Shown here one piece after another: positions 18,002-26,438 of a stretch of DNA of 64,000 bases. Under the pieces are notes generated by a model that saw only the letters and a program-made list of their open reading frames with translations, was not told where the DNA came from and ran no database searches. Made by a program: the position numbers and the translations under genes. The DNA comes from an uncultured Eubacteriales bacterium (GTDB lineage: Bacteria > Bacillota > Clostridia > Christensenellales > Aristaeellaceae). How positions within the stretch are numbered: the stretch's first letter is position 1; the number at the start of each line of letters is the position of its first letter. The stretch is taken from positions 1 to 64,000 of the forward strand of contig ONCV01000004.1 in NCBI GenBank assembly GCA_900316415.1. Reading direction: 5' to 3'.

Positions 18002-18870
18002 AACTGAAGACATGGATCATTCCCCCCCAGGGGGAGGGGGAACGGGTGGACCGCCTGATTGCCCGCTATTTCCCAGAGCTGCCGGAACGAAGCGTCCGAG
18101 CGGCTTTTTTGCGCAGGGACGTGAAGCTGGACGGAAAGCGCGCCGACCGGACGGAGACGGCGCGGGCGGGCCAGGAGCTCCGGATCTACCTGCCGGACGG
18201 GGAGAAGGAAAATCCGCCCCTGGAGATCGTGTATGAGGACGGGGACGCGCTGCTGGTGAACAAGCCGGCGGGCGTTTCCGTGGAGCCGGACGGAAAGGGC
18301 GGGGTGACGCTGACGGAGCTGTGCCTGCGCCACGTCCGGGAAACGGATCCGGAAGCCTGGCCGCCGGCGGCCTGCCACCGGCTGGACAATCAGACCAGCG
18401 GGCTCTGCCTGCTCGCCAAAACCCCCGAAGCGGAAGAAATCCTGCAGGAGGTTTTTCGCAGCCGGCGGCTGGAGAAATACTACGAGTGCCTGGTCCGGGG
18501 CATTCCCAAGCCCGCCGCGGCGGAATGCCGGGCCTGGCTGGTGAAGGACGCGAAGGCGGGCAGGGTCCGCGTGACGGATGATCCCGCCCCGGGAAGCAAG
18601 CAGATCCGCACCGGGTACGAGACCCTGGAGGCGGGGCCGGTTTCCCGGCTGCGGGTGCACCTGATCACCGGGCGCACCCACCAGATCCGCGCGCATCTGG
18701 CCGCCCTGGGGCATCCCATCCTGGGGGATGATGTATACGGGGACCGGGCCTGGAACCGGGAGCGGAAGACCCGGCATCTGCGGCTGTGCGCCGTGAGCCT
18801 GAAGCTGGACACGGAGGGACGGCTGCCCGCCCTGGACGGGCGGGAATTCCGGATTCCGGCCCCCTTCTGA
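17998..18870 (+). CDS. RluA family pseudouridine synthase
   Basis: A 290-residue protein with an N-terminal S4-like RNA-binding domain (GERVDRLIARYFPEL...RAAFLRRDVKLDGKR) and an RluA catalytic domain: CHRLDNQTSGLCLLAK holds the catalytic Asp, and LITGRTHQIRAHLAALGHPILGD is the conserved downstream motif. It isomerises uridine to pseudouridine in rRNA (RluC/RluD-like); the exact target is open. The GTG at 17998 was chosen because the S4 domain begins there and it overlaps the upstream stop (GTGA); the open frame upstream lies inside the previous gene. Confidence 0.88.
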   Translation: MKLKTWIIPPQGEGERVDRLIARYFPELPERSVRAAFLRRDVKLDGKRADRTETARAGQELRIYLPDGEKENPPLEIVYEDGDALLVNKPAGVSVEPDGKGGVTLTELCLRHVRETDPEAWPPAACHRLDNQTSGLCLLAKTPEAEEILQEVFRSRRLEKYYECLVRGIPKPAAAECRAWLVKDAKAGRVRVTDDPAPGSKQIRTGYETLEAGPVSRLRVHLITGRTHQIRAHLAALGHPILGDDVYGDRAWNRERKTRHLRLCAVSLKLDTEGRLPALDGREFRIPAPF

Positions 18871-18876
18871 CCCGCC

Positions 18877-18905
18877 TTTGCAAAACAGCCGATTTCGGGT
18901 ATAAT
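18877..18905 (+). promoter_or_regulatory. Promoter of the LCP cluster
   Basis: TTTGCA (18877-18882), 17-bp spacer, TATAAT (18900-18905). It starts six bases after the stop of the pseudouridine synthase gene and 86 bp before the LCP start. Confidence 0.65.
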
Positions 18906-18990
18906 ATTCCCATTGGAAACAGATCCGGCGGAGCCGGGGCGGAGACTTCCCGGTTCGCCGGAAGGCCTTCCGGAAAGGAAGTGTGTACGG

Positions 18991-20025
18991 ATGCGCAGAC
19001 TATGCTGCATGGCGCTGGCGCTGTGCCTGCTGATCGGGGGCGGGCTGGCCCGGGCGGATGAGCGGATTCCGAAGCCCATCCAGGTGGTTCCCTATGAGGA
19101 GCTCCCCCCGGTGCTGGACGGGCAGCATCACTATATGCTGCTCTGCATTGACCAGTGGGACAAGGCGCCGCGGCCCGCGGACGCGGCGACCCCGGTTCAG
19201 AGCAACGGGAAGCGGCGGGATCTGTACGGAAACACGGACGGCATGGTGCTCGTGACGCTGGACACGCGGGCGCACCGGATCATGCTGACTTCCTTCATCC
19301 GGGACGCGCTGATTCTGAAGCCGGACAGCACGGAAGAGAATCAGAAGATCGGCCGGATCAACTATGTTTACAACGATTACGGCCCGGAGGCGCTCTGCCG
19401 GGTGATCAGCCAGCATGTCGGCGTCCGCGTCGAGGACTACGTGCTGTTCAATTTTACCCAGATCGCCAATATCGTGGACTATCTGGGCGGGGTGGACATC
19501 GAGCTGACCGCCTCGGAGATCGCCTATCTCCAGCGCTATGCCGTGCCGCCGGGATCGGTGCGCAGCGTGGCGACCGGACGGGATCTGCGGTCCGGTTCCG
19601 CCCTGTCCCATCAGCCCGGGCTGTATCACTTCAGCGGCCACAGCGCGGTCATTTACATGCGCATCCGCAAGACCGGGGGCGGCGGGGACTTCATGCGGAC
19701 CCAGCGGGCCCGGACGGTCATGAGCACCCTGGCGGACAAATGCCGGGAGATCACCTGGGAGGAAGCGGAAGCCCTGGTGAACAACATCATGGACAACAAC
19801 ACCCTGACCAACATCAACCTGGAGGGCATGCTGGACGCGGCCCGGTACGCCTATTCCCTGCGGGACTGCACCATCGAGGAGCTGCGGATTCCGCCGGACG
19901 GCGCGGTGAAGCCCATCACCTATGCCGCCATGGCGGCGCAGGAGCTGGACTGGGAGGCCTGCCGCCGGTCCATGGCGACCTACCTGGAAAACAGCTTTCT
20001 GGTGATTGACGACGAGGACGAATAA
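18991..20025 (+). CDS. LytR-CpsA-Psr (LCP) family protein
   Basis: A 344-residue secreted protein. A signal peptide (1-~23, MRRLCCMALALCLLIGGGLA) is followed by an LCP domain: GNTDGMVLVTLDTRAHRIMLTSFIRD, a GRINYVYNDYGPEAL motif, FTQIANIVDYLGGVDIELT, and the Arg-rich YMRIRKTGGGGDFMRTQRAR. LCP enzymes transfer anionic polymers or glycans from polyprenyl phosphate onto peptidoglycan. Most have an N-terminal membrane anchor; here the leader looks cleavable (ARA-DE), so the protein may be released or held by partners. The ATG at 18991 follows GGAAAGGAAGTG. The zinc-ribbon gene starts three bases after its stop. Confidence 0.85.
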   Translation: MRRLCCMALALCLLIGGGLARADERIPKPIQVVPYEELPPVLDGQHHYMLLCIDQWDKAPRPADAATPVQSNGKRRDLYGNTDGMVLVTLDTRAHRIMLTSFIRDALILKPDSTEENQKIGRINYVYNDYGPEALCRVISQHVGVRVEDYVLFNFTQIANIVDYLGGVDIELTASEIAYLQRYAVPPGSVRSVATGRDLRSGSALSHQPGLYHFSGHSAVIYMRIRKTGGGGDFMRTQRARTVMSTLADKCREITWEEAEALVNNIMDNNTLTNINLEGMLDAARYAYSLRDCTIEELRIPPDGAVKPITYAAMAAQELDWEACRRSMATYLENSFLVIDDEDE

Positions 20026-20028
20026 GAG

Positions 20029-21807
20029 ATGAAATGCCCTGAATGCGGTCAGTGGAACCGCGCTTCCATGCCCCACTGCACCCGGTGCGGCGCGCCGCTG
20101 AACATCGACGCGGCATCCCGGCTGGAATGGAAGGACAGCCTGCGGGACGAGGGCCAGAGCACGGCCTATATCCGCGTGGACGAGTTCGGCAGCGAGGACA
20201 GGACGCCCGATTCCCGGGACGTGCTGGCCCGGGAGATGCAGGAGCTGAAGATCCGGAAGCGGGAGGGCGAAAGCCGGAAGCAGAAGATGCTGGAGCATTC
20301 CCCCGGCGCCCGGGGCATCTCCGTGGAGGAAACGGAGAAAACCGGACCGGAAGGGGAGGAGCACCGGACGATCCGCATGAAGCGGGTATCCCCGGAGGGC
20401 GTCGCGGCGGAGCGGGAGGCGGAGATCCGGCACCGGGTCCGCTACATGGACGACACGGGAACCTTTCTGGAGCCCCGCAGCTATGATCCGGTCTACGACC
20501 GGGACACGGAGGAACGCACCCCCTATTCCTTCGCGTCCTCCCTGGGAAACCGGCTGCCTTCCCGGGCCCGGAGAAGAAGAAAGATCCTCCGGGTTTTCGG
20601 CGTGCTGCTGCTGATCGCGGCGCTTGGCGCGGGGGGCTACTATACCTGGAGGTATTTTTCCGAGCGGAGAACCGTTCCGGACTACCAGTCCGCCGCCTCC
20701 GTTACCGCCACCATGATGGATGACCTGGCGGCCCATACGATTCTGATCCCCGGAGAGGACGGCAATCAGATCTATATCCGGGAGCTGCACGCCAGCTACG
20801 TGGTTTCCGACGGCTTTGCCACGGTGCAGGTGGCGGACCATACCTGGTACGACAATTACGAGGGCACCCTGGAGGAGACCATGGACGTGACCCTGACGCC
20901 CTTTCTGAAAACGGCGGCGGGAAAACAGACGCCCCTGGAGCCCATCACCTATACGATCTTCATTCCCCTGAGCCCCATCACCCTGGATTCGCCGGATTCG
21001 CTGCGCACGGAGGTGGCGACCACCATGAGCACGATCCAGATCACTGTCCGGCCCGGATCCCGGGTCACGGTGAACGGGGTCGACTGCTCGGATACGGTGT
21101 CCTCCGAAACCGGCGTCATGAGCTACAATGCCACCGTGCAGCCCATCGGGGACAACGTGTTTGAGATCCGGGTGCGCAGCCAGTACTGCCGGGACAACGC
21201 CATTTCGGTGACGCTGTACCGGGCGCCCCAGGAGATTCCGCTGGATCTGGCCGTCGGCACCTACGGCACCACCTATCAGAAGGTGATGAAGGTCAGCGCG
21301 ACCACGCTGCCCGGCGCCTACGTGGAAGTGAACTCCCCCTATTCCGACCTGGACATCACGAGCCTGGACAGCACGGGGAAGTTCACCTTCAACGCGGTTT
21401 TCGACCACATCGGAAACAATACCATTTCCATCACGGCCTCCTACCCGGGACGCAAGCCTTCCGTCGTGGAGCACACCGTGTATTACGTGCCCCCGGCGAA
21501 CGAATACACGGTCAAGGCCTGGCCCCTCAGCGCGGAGGGATACAGCGAGCTGCTGAGCAACCTGGCCTACCGGGCCAGCTACGGACAGGTCTATGTGGTG
21601 ACCGGCGTCGTGCAGTATTCCGTGTCCGAGAAGCCGCAGATGGTGGTGATCAACACCAGCGAGGACGGCAAGAGTCAGCCGGTGCTGGTGCAGAATTACA
21701 GCCGGACCACCTGGGAGGTGGGCCAGTATTACCGGCTGTACGCGGACGCGTACTCCACCTACAACAGCATGCCCTGGCTGAACGCCCGGTATACCTACAC
21801 GAAATAG
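20029..21807 (+). CDS. Zinc-ribbon, single-membrane-span protein with extracellular beta domains
   Basis: A 592-residue protein. Zinc ribbon CPECGQWNRASMPHCTRCG (3-21), a long charged region to ~180 rich in Arg and Glu, a basic RARRRRK stop just before one membrane segment (~187-208, VFGVLLLIAALGAGGYYTW), and an extracellular region of several beta-sandwich-like repeats (GSRVTVNGVDCSD...VMSYNATVQPIGDNVFEIRVRS; PGAYVEVNSPYSD...FNAVFDHIGNNTISI). The repeats resemble Ig-like or PEGA-like folds but no family is certain. It is tightly linked to the LCP gene (three bases), so a role in envelope glycan attachment is possible. Compare the protein at 10558-12492. Confidence 0.75.
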   Translation: MKCPECGQWNRASMPHCTRCGAPLNIDAASRLEWKDSLRDEGQSTAYIRVDEFGSEDRTPDSRDVLAREMQELKIRKREGESRKQKMLEHSPGARGISVEETEKTGPEGEEHRTIRMKRVSPEGVAAEREAEIRHRVRYMDDTGTFLEPRSYDPVYDRDTEERTPYSFASSLGNRLPSRARRRRKILRVFGVLLLIAALGAGGYYTWRYFSERRTVPDYQSAASVTATMMDDLAAHTILIPGEDGNQIYIRELHASYVVSDGFATVQVADHTWYDNYEGTLEETMDVTLTPFLKTAAGKQTPLEPITYTIFIPLSPITLDSPDSLRTEVATTMSTIQITVRPGSRVTVNGVDCSDTVSSETGVMSYNATVQPIGDNVFEIRVRSQYCRDNAISVTLYRAPQEIPLDLAVGTYGTTYQKVMKVSATTLPGAYVEVNSPYSDLDITSLDSTGKFTFNAVFDHIGNNTISITASYPGRKPSVVEHTVYYVPPANEYTVKAWPLSAEGYSELLSNLAYRASYGQVYVVTGVVQYSVSEKPQMVVINTSEDGKSQPVLVQNYSRTTWEVGQYYRLYADAYSTYNSMPWLNARYTYTK

Positions 21808-21823
21808 AAAGGGGAGAGCCTTC

Positions 21824-22543
21824 CTGAAAAAGCTGTTTTGCCTGGCGGCGGCCCTGCTGCTTCTGACGGGAAGCCGGGCCGCGGCGGAACCCCTGACGCA
21901 GGCGGAGGACCTGGCGCAGGAGGTCGTTCTTCCGCTGAACGACCGGGCTTCCTACGTGTATTCCTTCCGCTATCCGCAGGTGGATCCGTCGGATCCCTCG
22001 GCGGAGCGGATCAACGCCTTTTACCAGTACCGGGCGGACGACGCGGTGGGCTTCGACGTGCCCATGAACGCGGATTACTACCGCACCCTGGATCCGGAGG
22101 AGGACGTGACCGTCCGGATCGATTATCAGGTGACCTGCAACAATGAGGACTTTTTCTCCGTCCTGATCCGGACCGTGCAGGGCGACCTGGAGACCTGGGC
22201 GGGGCACACCTTTTCCCGGAAGGACCTGAAGCCGGGGCTTTCCGTGGCGCTGCCCTACCTGCTGGGCATCCTGGACAGCGCGGAAACGGATACCTGGCTG
22301 CAGGACCGGCAGACCGGGAAGGCCGATTCCCTGGTCCGGGAGATGGTCTGGGAACGGCTGGAGGAAATGGGAATCACCGACGGGCTCGAAGAGGAAATGC
22401 TGGAATACGGCTTCTTTCCGGAGGAGGATTTCTATCTGGATGAGACGGGGAATCCGGTCTTCTATCTGCAGCCGGGCTTCGCGGAGGAGGGAGAGGCCCT
22501 GACCTTCCCCCTCTCCATCGAGGAGATACGGGACGAAATGTGA
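21824..22543 (+). CDS. Secreted DUF3298-like protein with a probable CTG start
   Basis: A 239-residue protein if read from CTG at 21824, which gives a normal signal peptide (MKKLFCLAAALLLLTGSRAAA) behind GGGGAG at seven bases. No ATG, GTG or TTG is available in this frame before the GTG at 21956, which would remove the signal peptide and the first ~44 residues. The C-terminal half resembles DUF3298/RsiV-type extracellular domains (FYLDETGNPVFYLQPGFAEEGEALTFPLSIEEI). The role is unknown. It is 16 bp after the zinc-ribbon gene and within the same cluster. Confidence 0.65.
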   Translation: MKKLFCLAAALLLLTGSRAAAEPLTQAEDLAQEVVLPLNDRASYVYSFRYPQVDPSDPSAERINAFYQYRADDAVGFDVPMNADYYRTLDPEEDVTVRIDYQVTCNNEDFFSVLIRTVQGDLETWAGHTFSRKDLKPGLSVALPYLLGILDSAETDTWLQDRQTGKADSLVREMVWERLEEMGITDGLEEEMLEYGFFPEEDFYLDETGNPVFYLQPGFAEEGEALTFPLSIEEIRDEM

Positions 22544-22560
22544 GTCAGAAAGGATCGCCT

Positions 22561-22992
22561 ATGAGACAACCGGGAGAGATTACGCAGGTGAAAGGCGGCA
22601 TGATGCAGGTCACCTTCTGCAGGCCGGAGGCCTGCGCGGCCTGCAACGCCTGCGAGGGAGGAAAGAAGGAGCATTCCATCTGGGTGAAGGGGGAGGGCCG
22701 CGTCGGCGAGATCGCCGTGGTGGACATGCCCGACCGCATGGTGGCCCGGGCCTCCTTCGTCGCCTACGGGATGCCCCTGCTGACGCTGCTGGCGGGGATG
22801 ATCGGGGGATATCTGGTGACCGGCGGATCGGACGCGGGCGCGGGAATCGGCGCCGCGGCGGGCCTGGCCGCGGGCATGACAGCGCTGGCCGTCACGGAGA
22901 AGGGCCGGCGGGGAAAGGAAGAATGGCATCCCCGGCTGGTGGACATCCTGCCGGGAAGCGCCGAAAAGGAGACGGAGCAGAATGAAGTATGA
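22561..22992 (+). CDS. RseC/MucC family membrane protein
   Basis: A 143-residue protein with the RseC layout: a small N-terminal beta domain with a four-Cys cluster (CRPEACAACNAC), then two membrane segments (~62-105, VAYGMPLLTLLAGMIGGYLV and GIGAAAGLAAGMTAL). RseC proteins occur next to redox complexes (Rnf, SoxR reduction) and may carry a metal or Fe-S cluster. The ATG at 22561 has AGAAAGGA six bases upstream; the GTG at 22540 overlaps the previous stop and is less likely. Its end overlaps the flavoprotein gene by 11 bases, which supports a redox role. Confidence 0.78.
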   Translation: MRQPGEITQVKGGMMQVTFCRPEACAACNACEGGKKEHSIWVKGEGRVGEIAVVDMPDRMVARASFVAYGMPLLTLLAGMIGGYLVTGGSDAGAGIGAAAGLAAGMTALAVTEKGRRGKEEWHPRLVDILPGSAEKETEQNEV

Positions 22993-24361
22993 CGTGATCA
23001 TCGTCGGGGCAGGCCCCGGCGGCATCTTTACCGCCTACGAGCTGGTGACGAAATCCGAGCGGCCGTTGCGGGTGGGCGTATTTGAAATGGGCCGCCCGCT
23101 GGAGAAGCGGAAGTGCCCCATCGACGGGGAAAAGATCAAGAGCTGCATCCGCTGCAAGTCCTGCTCCATCATGAGCGGCTTCGGCGGCGCCGGCGCGTTT
23201 TCCGACGGAAAGTACAACATCACCAACGACTTCGGCGGCAGCCTGCATGAGTATATCGGGAAGGCGAAGGCCCTCGAGCTGATGCGGTACGTGGATGAAA
23301 TCAACCTGAAATTCGGCGGGGAGGGCACGAAGCTCTATTCCACCGCGAACACCGGCATCCGCCGCAAATGCCTGGAAAACGGGCTGCACCTGCTGGACGC
23401 GGAGGTCCGGCATCTGGGAACCGACATCAATTACGTGGTGCTGCAGAACATGTACGCCTATCTGAAGGAACGGGCGGACTTCCATTTCGACGTTCAGGTG
23501 ACGGACGTGCGCTACGAAGACGGGGAATATGAGATCACCGCCGGCACGGAAACGCATACCGCCCCGAAGCTGGTGATCTCCGTGGGCCGCAGCGGCAGCA
23601 AATGGATGGAGGGAATCTGCCGGGAGATGGGCATCAAGACCCGCAGCAACCGGGTGGACATTGGCGTCCGGGTGGAGCTGCCCGCGGAGGTCTTCAGCCA
23701 TCTGACGGATGAGCTGTACGAAAGCAAGATCGTCTACCGGACCCAGAAGTTCGAGGACCGGGTACGGACCTTCTGCATGAATCCCCGCGGCGCGGTGGTC
23801 AGCGAGAACACCAACGGCATCGTCACCGTGAACGGCCACAGCTATGAGGATCCGGCCCGGCACACCGCCAACACGAACTTCGCCCTGCTGGTGAGCCAGC
23901 ATTTTTCCGAGCCCTTCAAGGATTCCAACGGATACGGCGAGAGCATTGCCCGGCTGAGCAACATGCTGGGCGGGGGCGTGATCGTGCAGCGCTTCGGGGA
24001 TCTGATCCGGGGCCGGCGCAGCACCCCCGGGCGCATCGAGGGCTCCTTCGTGACGCCCACCCTCAGCGCCACCCCCGGCGATCTGAGCCTGGTCATTCCC
24101 AAGCGGATCCTGGACGGCATCATCGAGATGATTTATGCCCTGGACAAGATTGCCCCGGGCACGGCCAACGACGACACCCTGCTGTACGGGGTGGAGGTCA
24201 AGTTCTACAACATGGAGGTGGCGCTGGACCACAACCTGGAAACGGACATGCCCGGCATGTTCGTCATCGGGGACGGCAGCGGCGTGACCCACAGCCTGAG
24301 CCACGCCAGCGCCAGCGGGGTCTATGTGGCCCGGCATCTTCTGGAAACGGCGCGGGGATAA
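22982..24361 (+). CDS. FAD-dependent dehydrogenase, COG2509 type
   Basis: A 459-residue flavoprotein. The N-terminal dinucleotide-binding motif is VIIVGAGPGGIFTAYEL; a Cys-rich stretch CPIDGEKIKSCIRCKSCSIM, GFGGAGAFSDGKYN, and the C-terminal GMFVIGDGSGVTHSLSHASASG FAD motif identify the uncharacterised COG2509 group. The substrate and electron partner are unknown. The gene overlaps the RseC-like gene by 11 bases. A terminator follows at 24374-24402, so it is the end of the envelope/redox cluster. Confidence 0.88.
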   Translation: MKYDVIIVGAGPGGIFTAYELVTKSERPLRVGVFEMGRPLEKRKCPIDGEKIKSCIRCKSCSIMSGFGGAGAFSDGKYNITNDFGGSLHEYIGKAKALELMRYVDEINLKFGGEGTKLYSTANTGIRRKCLENGLHLLDAEVRHLGTDINYVVLQNMYAYLKERADFHFDVQVTDVRYEDGEYEITAGTETHTAPKLVISVGRSGSKWMEGICREMGIKTRSNRVDIGVRVELPAEVFSHLTDELYESKIVYRTQKFEDRVRTFCMNPRGAVVSENTNGIVTVNGHSYEDPARHTANTNFALLVSQHFSEPFKDSNGYGESIARLSNMLGGGVIVQRFGDLIRGRRSTPGRIEGSFVTPTLSATPGDLSLVIPKRILDGIIEMIYALDKIAPGTANDDTLLYGVEVKFYNMEVALDHNLETDMPGMFVIGDGSGVTHSLSHASASGVYVARHLLETARG

Positions 24362-24373
24362 CCCGATTGGCGG

Positions 24374-24402
24374 CCCGCCGGAGAAACTCCGGCGGGATTT
24401 CT
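24374..24402 (+). terminator. Rho-independent terminator after the flavoprotein gene
   Basis: Perfect 10-bp stem (24374-24383 with 24387-24396), three-base loop and the tail ATTTCTTT. It ends 16 bp before the tmcAL start, which therefore relies on read-through or on an unseen promoter. Confidence 0.8.
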
Positions 24403-24417
24403 TTCACGGAGGCAAAA

Positions 24418-25587
24418 ATGCGGATACTGGGCATCATCGCCGAATACGATCCCTTTCACCGGGGCCATGAGCGCCATCTGCGGCTGGCCCGGGAGCGGGT
24501 CCGGCCGGATTTCACCTACATCGCCCTGAGCGGATGCTTCAAGCAGCGGGGAGAGCCGGCGCTGCTCTCGCCCTTCGACCGGGCGGCCTGCGCCCTGGAG
24601 GCGGGGGCGGACGCGGTGTTCTTCCTGCCCACCGTCTGGACGGTGCGGGACGCGGAGCATTACGCGCTGGGAGGGGTGTCGCTGCTGCAGGCCCTCGGCG
24701 CGACGCACCTGGCCTTCGGGGCGGAGGATGGAAGGACGGAGCCCCTGGAAGCCCTGGCGGAGTTGCTGGAAAGCCCCGGCGGGGTTCTCCGCGGCCGCCT
24801 GAGGGAGCATCTGACCTCCGGCCGGGGCTATCCCTCGGCGCTGGCGGCGGCGGTGGGGGAAATCCGGCCGGAGCTGGCGCCGCTGCTGGAGAAGCCCAAC
24901 AATACGCTGGCGGTCTGCTACCTCCGGGCCATCCGGCGGCTGCAGGCAGGGCTGGAGCCGGTTCCGATTTCCCGGCACGGCGGATACCACGCGGACCGGA
25001 TCGATCCGGAGGAACCCTCGGCCTCCGCGCTGCGGGAGGCCCTGGGCCGGGGAAGCTTTGCCCCGGTCCGGGCGGCGGTGACGGAGAAAAGCGGGGAGGT
25101 TCTGCAAAGGGCGATGCTGGAGGGGCGCCTTCCCCGGGAGGAGCGGCTGGATACGCTGCTGATCAGCCGCCTGCGCGGGATGACGCCGGAGGAGATGCGC
25201 CGTCTGCCGGATCTGTCCGAGGGGCTGGAGGACCGCCTGCGGGAGGCGGCGCGGCGGGTGAACACCCGGGAGGAGCTGCTGAACGCGGTTTCCACCCGGC
25301 GGTATCCCCGGGCCCGGATCAGCCGCATCTGCGCGGCGGCGCTGCTGGGGCTGACTGCGGACGGGCTGGCGGCGGAGCCCCTGCCGCGGAAGGCGGTGCT
25401 GCTCGGGCTGCGGAAAAACCCGGAAATGACCGCGCTCTGGCGGGAGAAGGGGATGATCGGTCCGGACTGGACGGAGGAGGCGGATCTTCGTGCCTGGCGG
25501 ATCTGGTCCCTCTGCGCCGGGCTGCCGGATACCCTGCCCTGGACGGAGCGGACAGTCACAGCAAAAAACCCTGCAAAACCCTTGTGA
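24418..25587 (+). CDS. tmcAL: tRNA(Met) cytidine acetate ligase
   Basis: A 389-residue TmcAL (YlbM). The nucleotidyltransferase motif GIIAEYDPFHRGHERHL (residues 4-20) and the family-specific ALSGCFKQRGEPALLSPFDRA and KPNNTLAVCYLRAI are present. The enzyme activates acetate with ATP and acetylates C34 of elongator tRNA-Met, securing AUA/AUG discrimination in Firmicutes. The ATG at 24418 was chosen because the motif must be near the N terminus and CGGAGG lies upstream. The earlier in-frame start at 24367 would lie across the terminator hairpin. Confidence 0.92.
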   Translation: MRILGIIAEYDPFHRGHERHLRLARERVRPDFTYIALSGCFKQRGEPALLSPFDRAACALEAGADAVFFLPTVWTVRDAEHYALGGVSLLQALGATHLAFGAEDGRTEPLEALAELLESPGGVLRGRLREHLTSGRGYPSALAAAVGEIRPELAPLLEKPNNTLAVCYLRAIRRLQAGLEPVPISRHGGYHADRIDPEEPSASALREALGRGSFAPVRAAVTEKSGEVLQRAMLEGRLPREERLDTLLISRLRGMTPEEMRRLPDLSEGLEDRLREAARRVNTREELLNAVSTRRYPRARISRICAAALLGLTADGLAAEPLPRKAVLLGLRKNPEMTALWREKGMIGPDWTEEADLRAWRIWSLCAGLPDTLPWTERTVTAKNPAKPL

Positions 25588-25593
25588 AAAGGC

Positions 25594-25622
25594 TTGTCAA
25601 GGGCCGCAAACTGTGTTATACT
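25594..25622 (+). promoter_or_regulatory. Promoter of the rimP-nusA-infB operon
   Basis: TTGTCA (25594-25599), 17-bp spacer, TATACT (25617-25622). Transcription would start near 25630, giving an unusually long 5' leader of about 225 nt before rimP. Confidence 0.8.
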
Positions 25623-25694
25623 CCGCATGTTCGCTGCCCAAACCGGGAGCGAAAATATGAAACGGCGCAATGCCTTGAAAGAAGGGTTTAACGT

Positions 25695-25790
25695 AAAGAG
25701 TGGAAACAGCCTGCGGCATCGGACCGGTCCCGGAAATGGGGGGCGGTTTCCGACCAGTTCGCGGAGGGCTGTGTTTTCCGCTCTTTTCTT
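25695..25790 (+). promoter_or_regulatory. Structured leader of the rimP operon
   Basis: A long-range stem pairs 25695-25710 with 25768-25786, interrupted by a small bulge. Inside are a self-complementary GGACCGGTCC (25721-25730) and a CGGAAA/TTTCCG hairpin (25731-25736 with 25747-25752) with a G-rich loop. The outer stem ends in CTCTTTTCTTT, so it could act as an intrinsic terminator whose formation is controlled. It does not match a riboswitch class I know. Regulation of the operon by attenuation is inference. Confidence 0.5.
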
Positions 25791-25853
25791 TATGTCCGCG
25801 GCGCTCCGGGACGGATGCGCGGCAGGTTTCACAGGCGCCCGAAAGGAGGAGGC

Positions 25854-26348
25854 ATGGCAAAGGCGGAACTGACGGCGGTGGTTGCCCCGAAATGCCAGCG
25901 GGTGGCGGACCGGATGGGCTTTGAGCTGGTGGAGGTTGCCCTGGACCGGGAGCCGACGGGGAAATACCTGCGGATCTATATCGACAAGCCGGAAGGAATC
26001 ACGCTGGATGACTGCGAGGTCTATCACAAGGCGGTGCAGCCTCTGGTGGAGAATTACGATTACGACTTCATGGAGGTTTCCAGCCCCGGGATTGACCGGC
26101 CGCTGAAGACGGACCGGGATTTCGAGCGGAACCTGGGCGCCGAGGTGGAGGTCAGGCTGTTCCGGCCGCTGGACGGAACCCGGGAACTGCAGGGAATTCT
26201 GACCGGGTACGACCGGGAGCAGATGACGATCTCCGCCGGCGGGGAGGAAAAGACGATTCCCCGGAAGGCGGCGGCGCTGGTGAAGCCCCTGGTGGACATG
26301 ACCGGCGTGGAGGACGTGGACCTGGGAGACGGCGCGGAGGAAGAATAA
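25854..26348 (+). CDS. rimP: Ribosome maturation factor RimP
   Basis: A 164-residue RimP needed for 30S subunit maturation. The N-terminal domain holds GFELVEVALDREPTGKYLRIYIDKPEGITLDDCE and the hallmark VSSPGIDRPLKTDRDF; the C-terminal SH3-like domain follows from about residue 85. The ATG at 25854 has AAAGGAGGAGG directly upstream. The long leader before it and the tail DLGDGAEEE are the only odd points. It is the first gene of the rimP-nusA-rnpM-ylxQ-infB operon. Confidence 0.95.
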   Translation: MAKAELTAVVAPKCQRVADRMGFELVEVALDREPTGKYLRIYIDKPEGITLDDCEVYHKAVQPLVENYDYDFMEVSSPGIDRPLKTDRDFERNLGAEVEVRLFRPLDGTRELQGILTGYDREQMTISAGGEEKTIPRKAAALVKPLVDMTGVEDVDLGDGAEEE

Positions 26349-26438
26349 CCGTCCGGGAGACGGGCGTCCGCCCCGCCGAAGGCCGGGAGGCCGGCGGCAC
26401 AGGGCGAAGAAACACAGAAGAAAGCGAGAAGGGAAACG

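Noticed and set aside
24367..24417. N-terminal extension of tmcAL
   Set aside because: It runs through a terminator hairpin and pushes the nucleotide-binding motif away from the N terminus.
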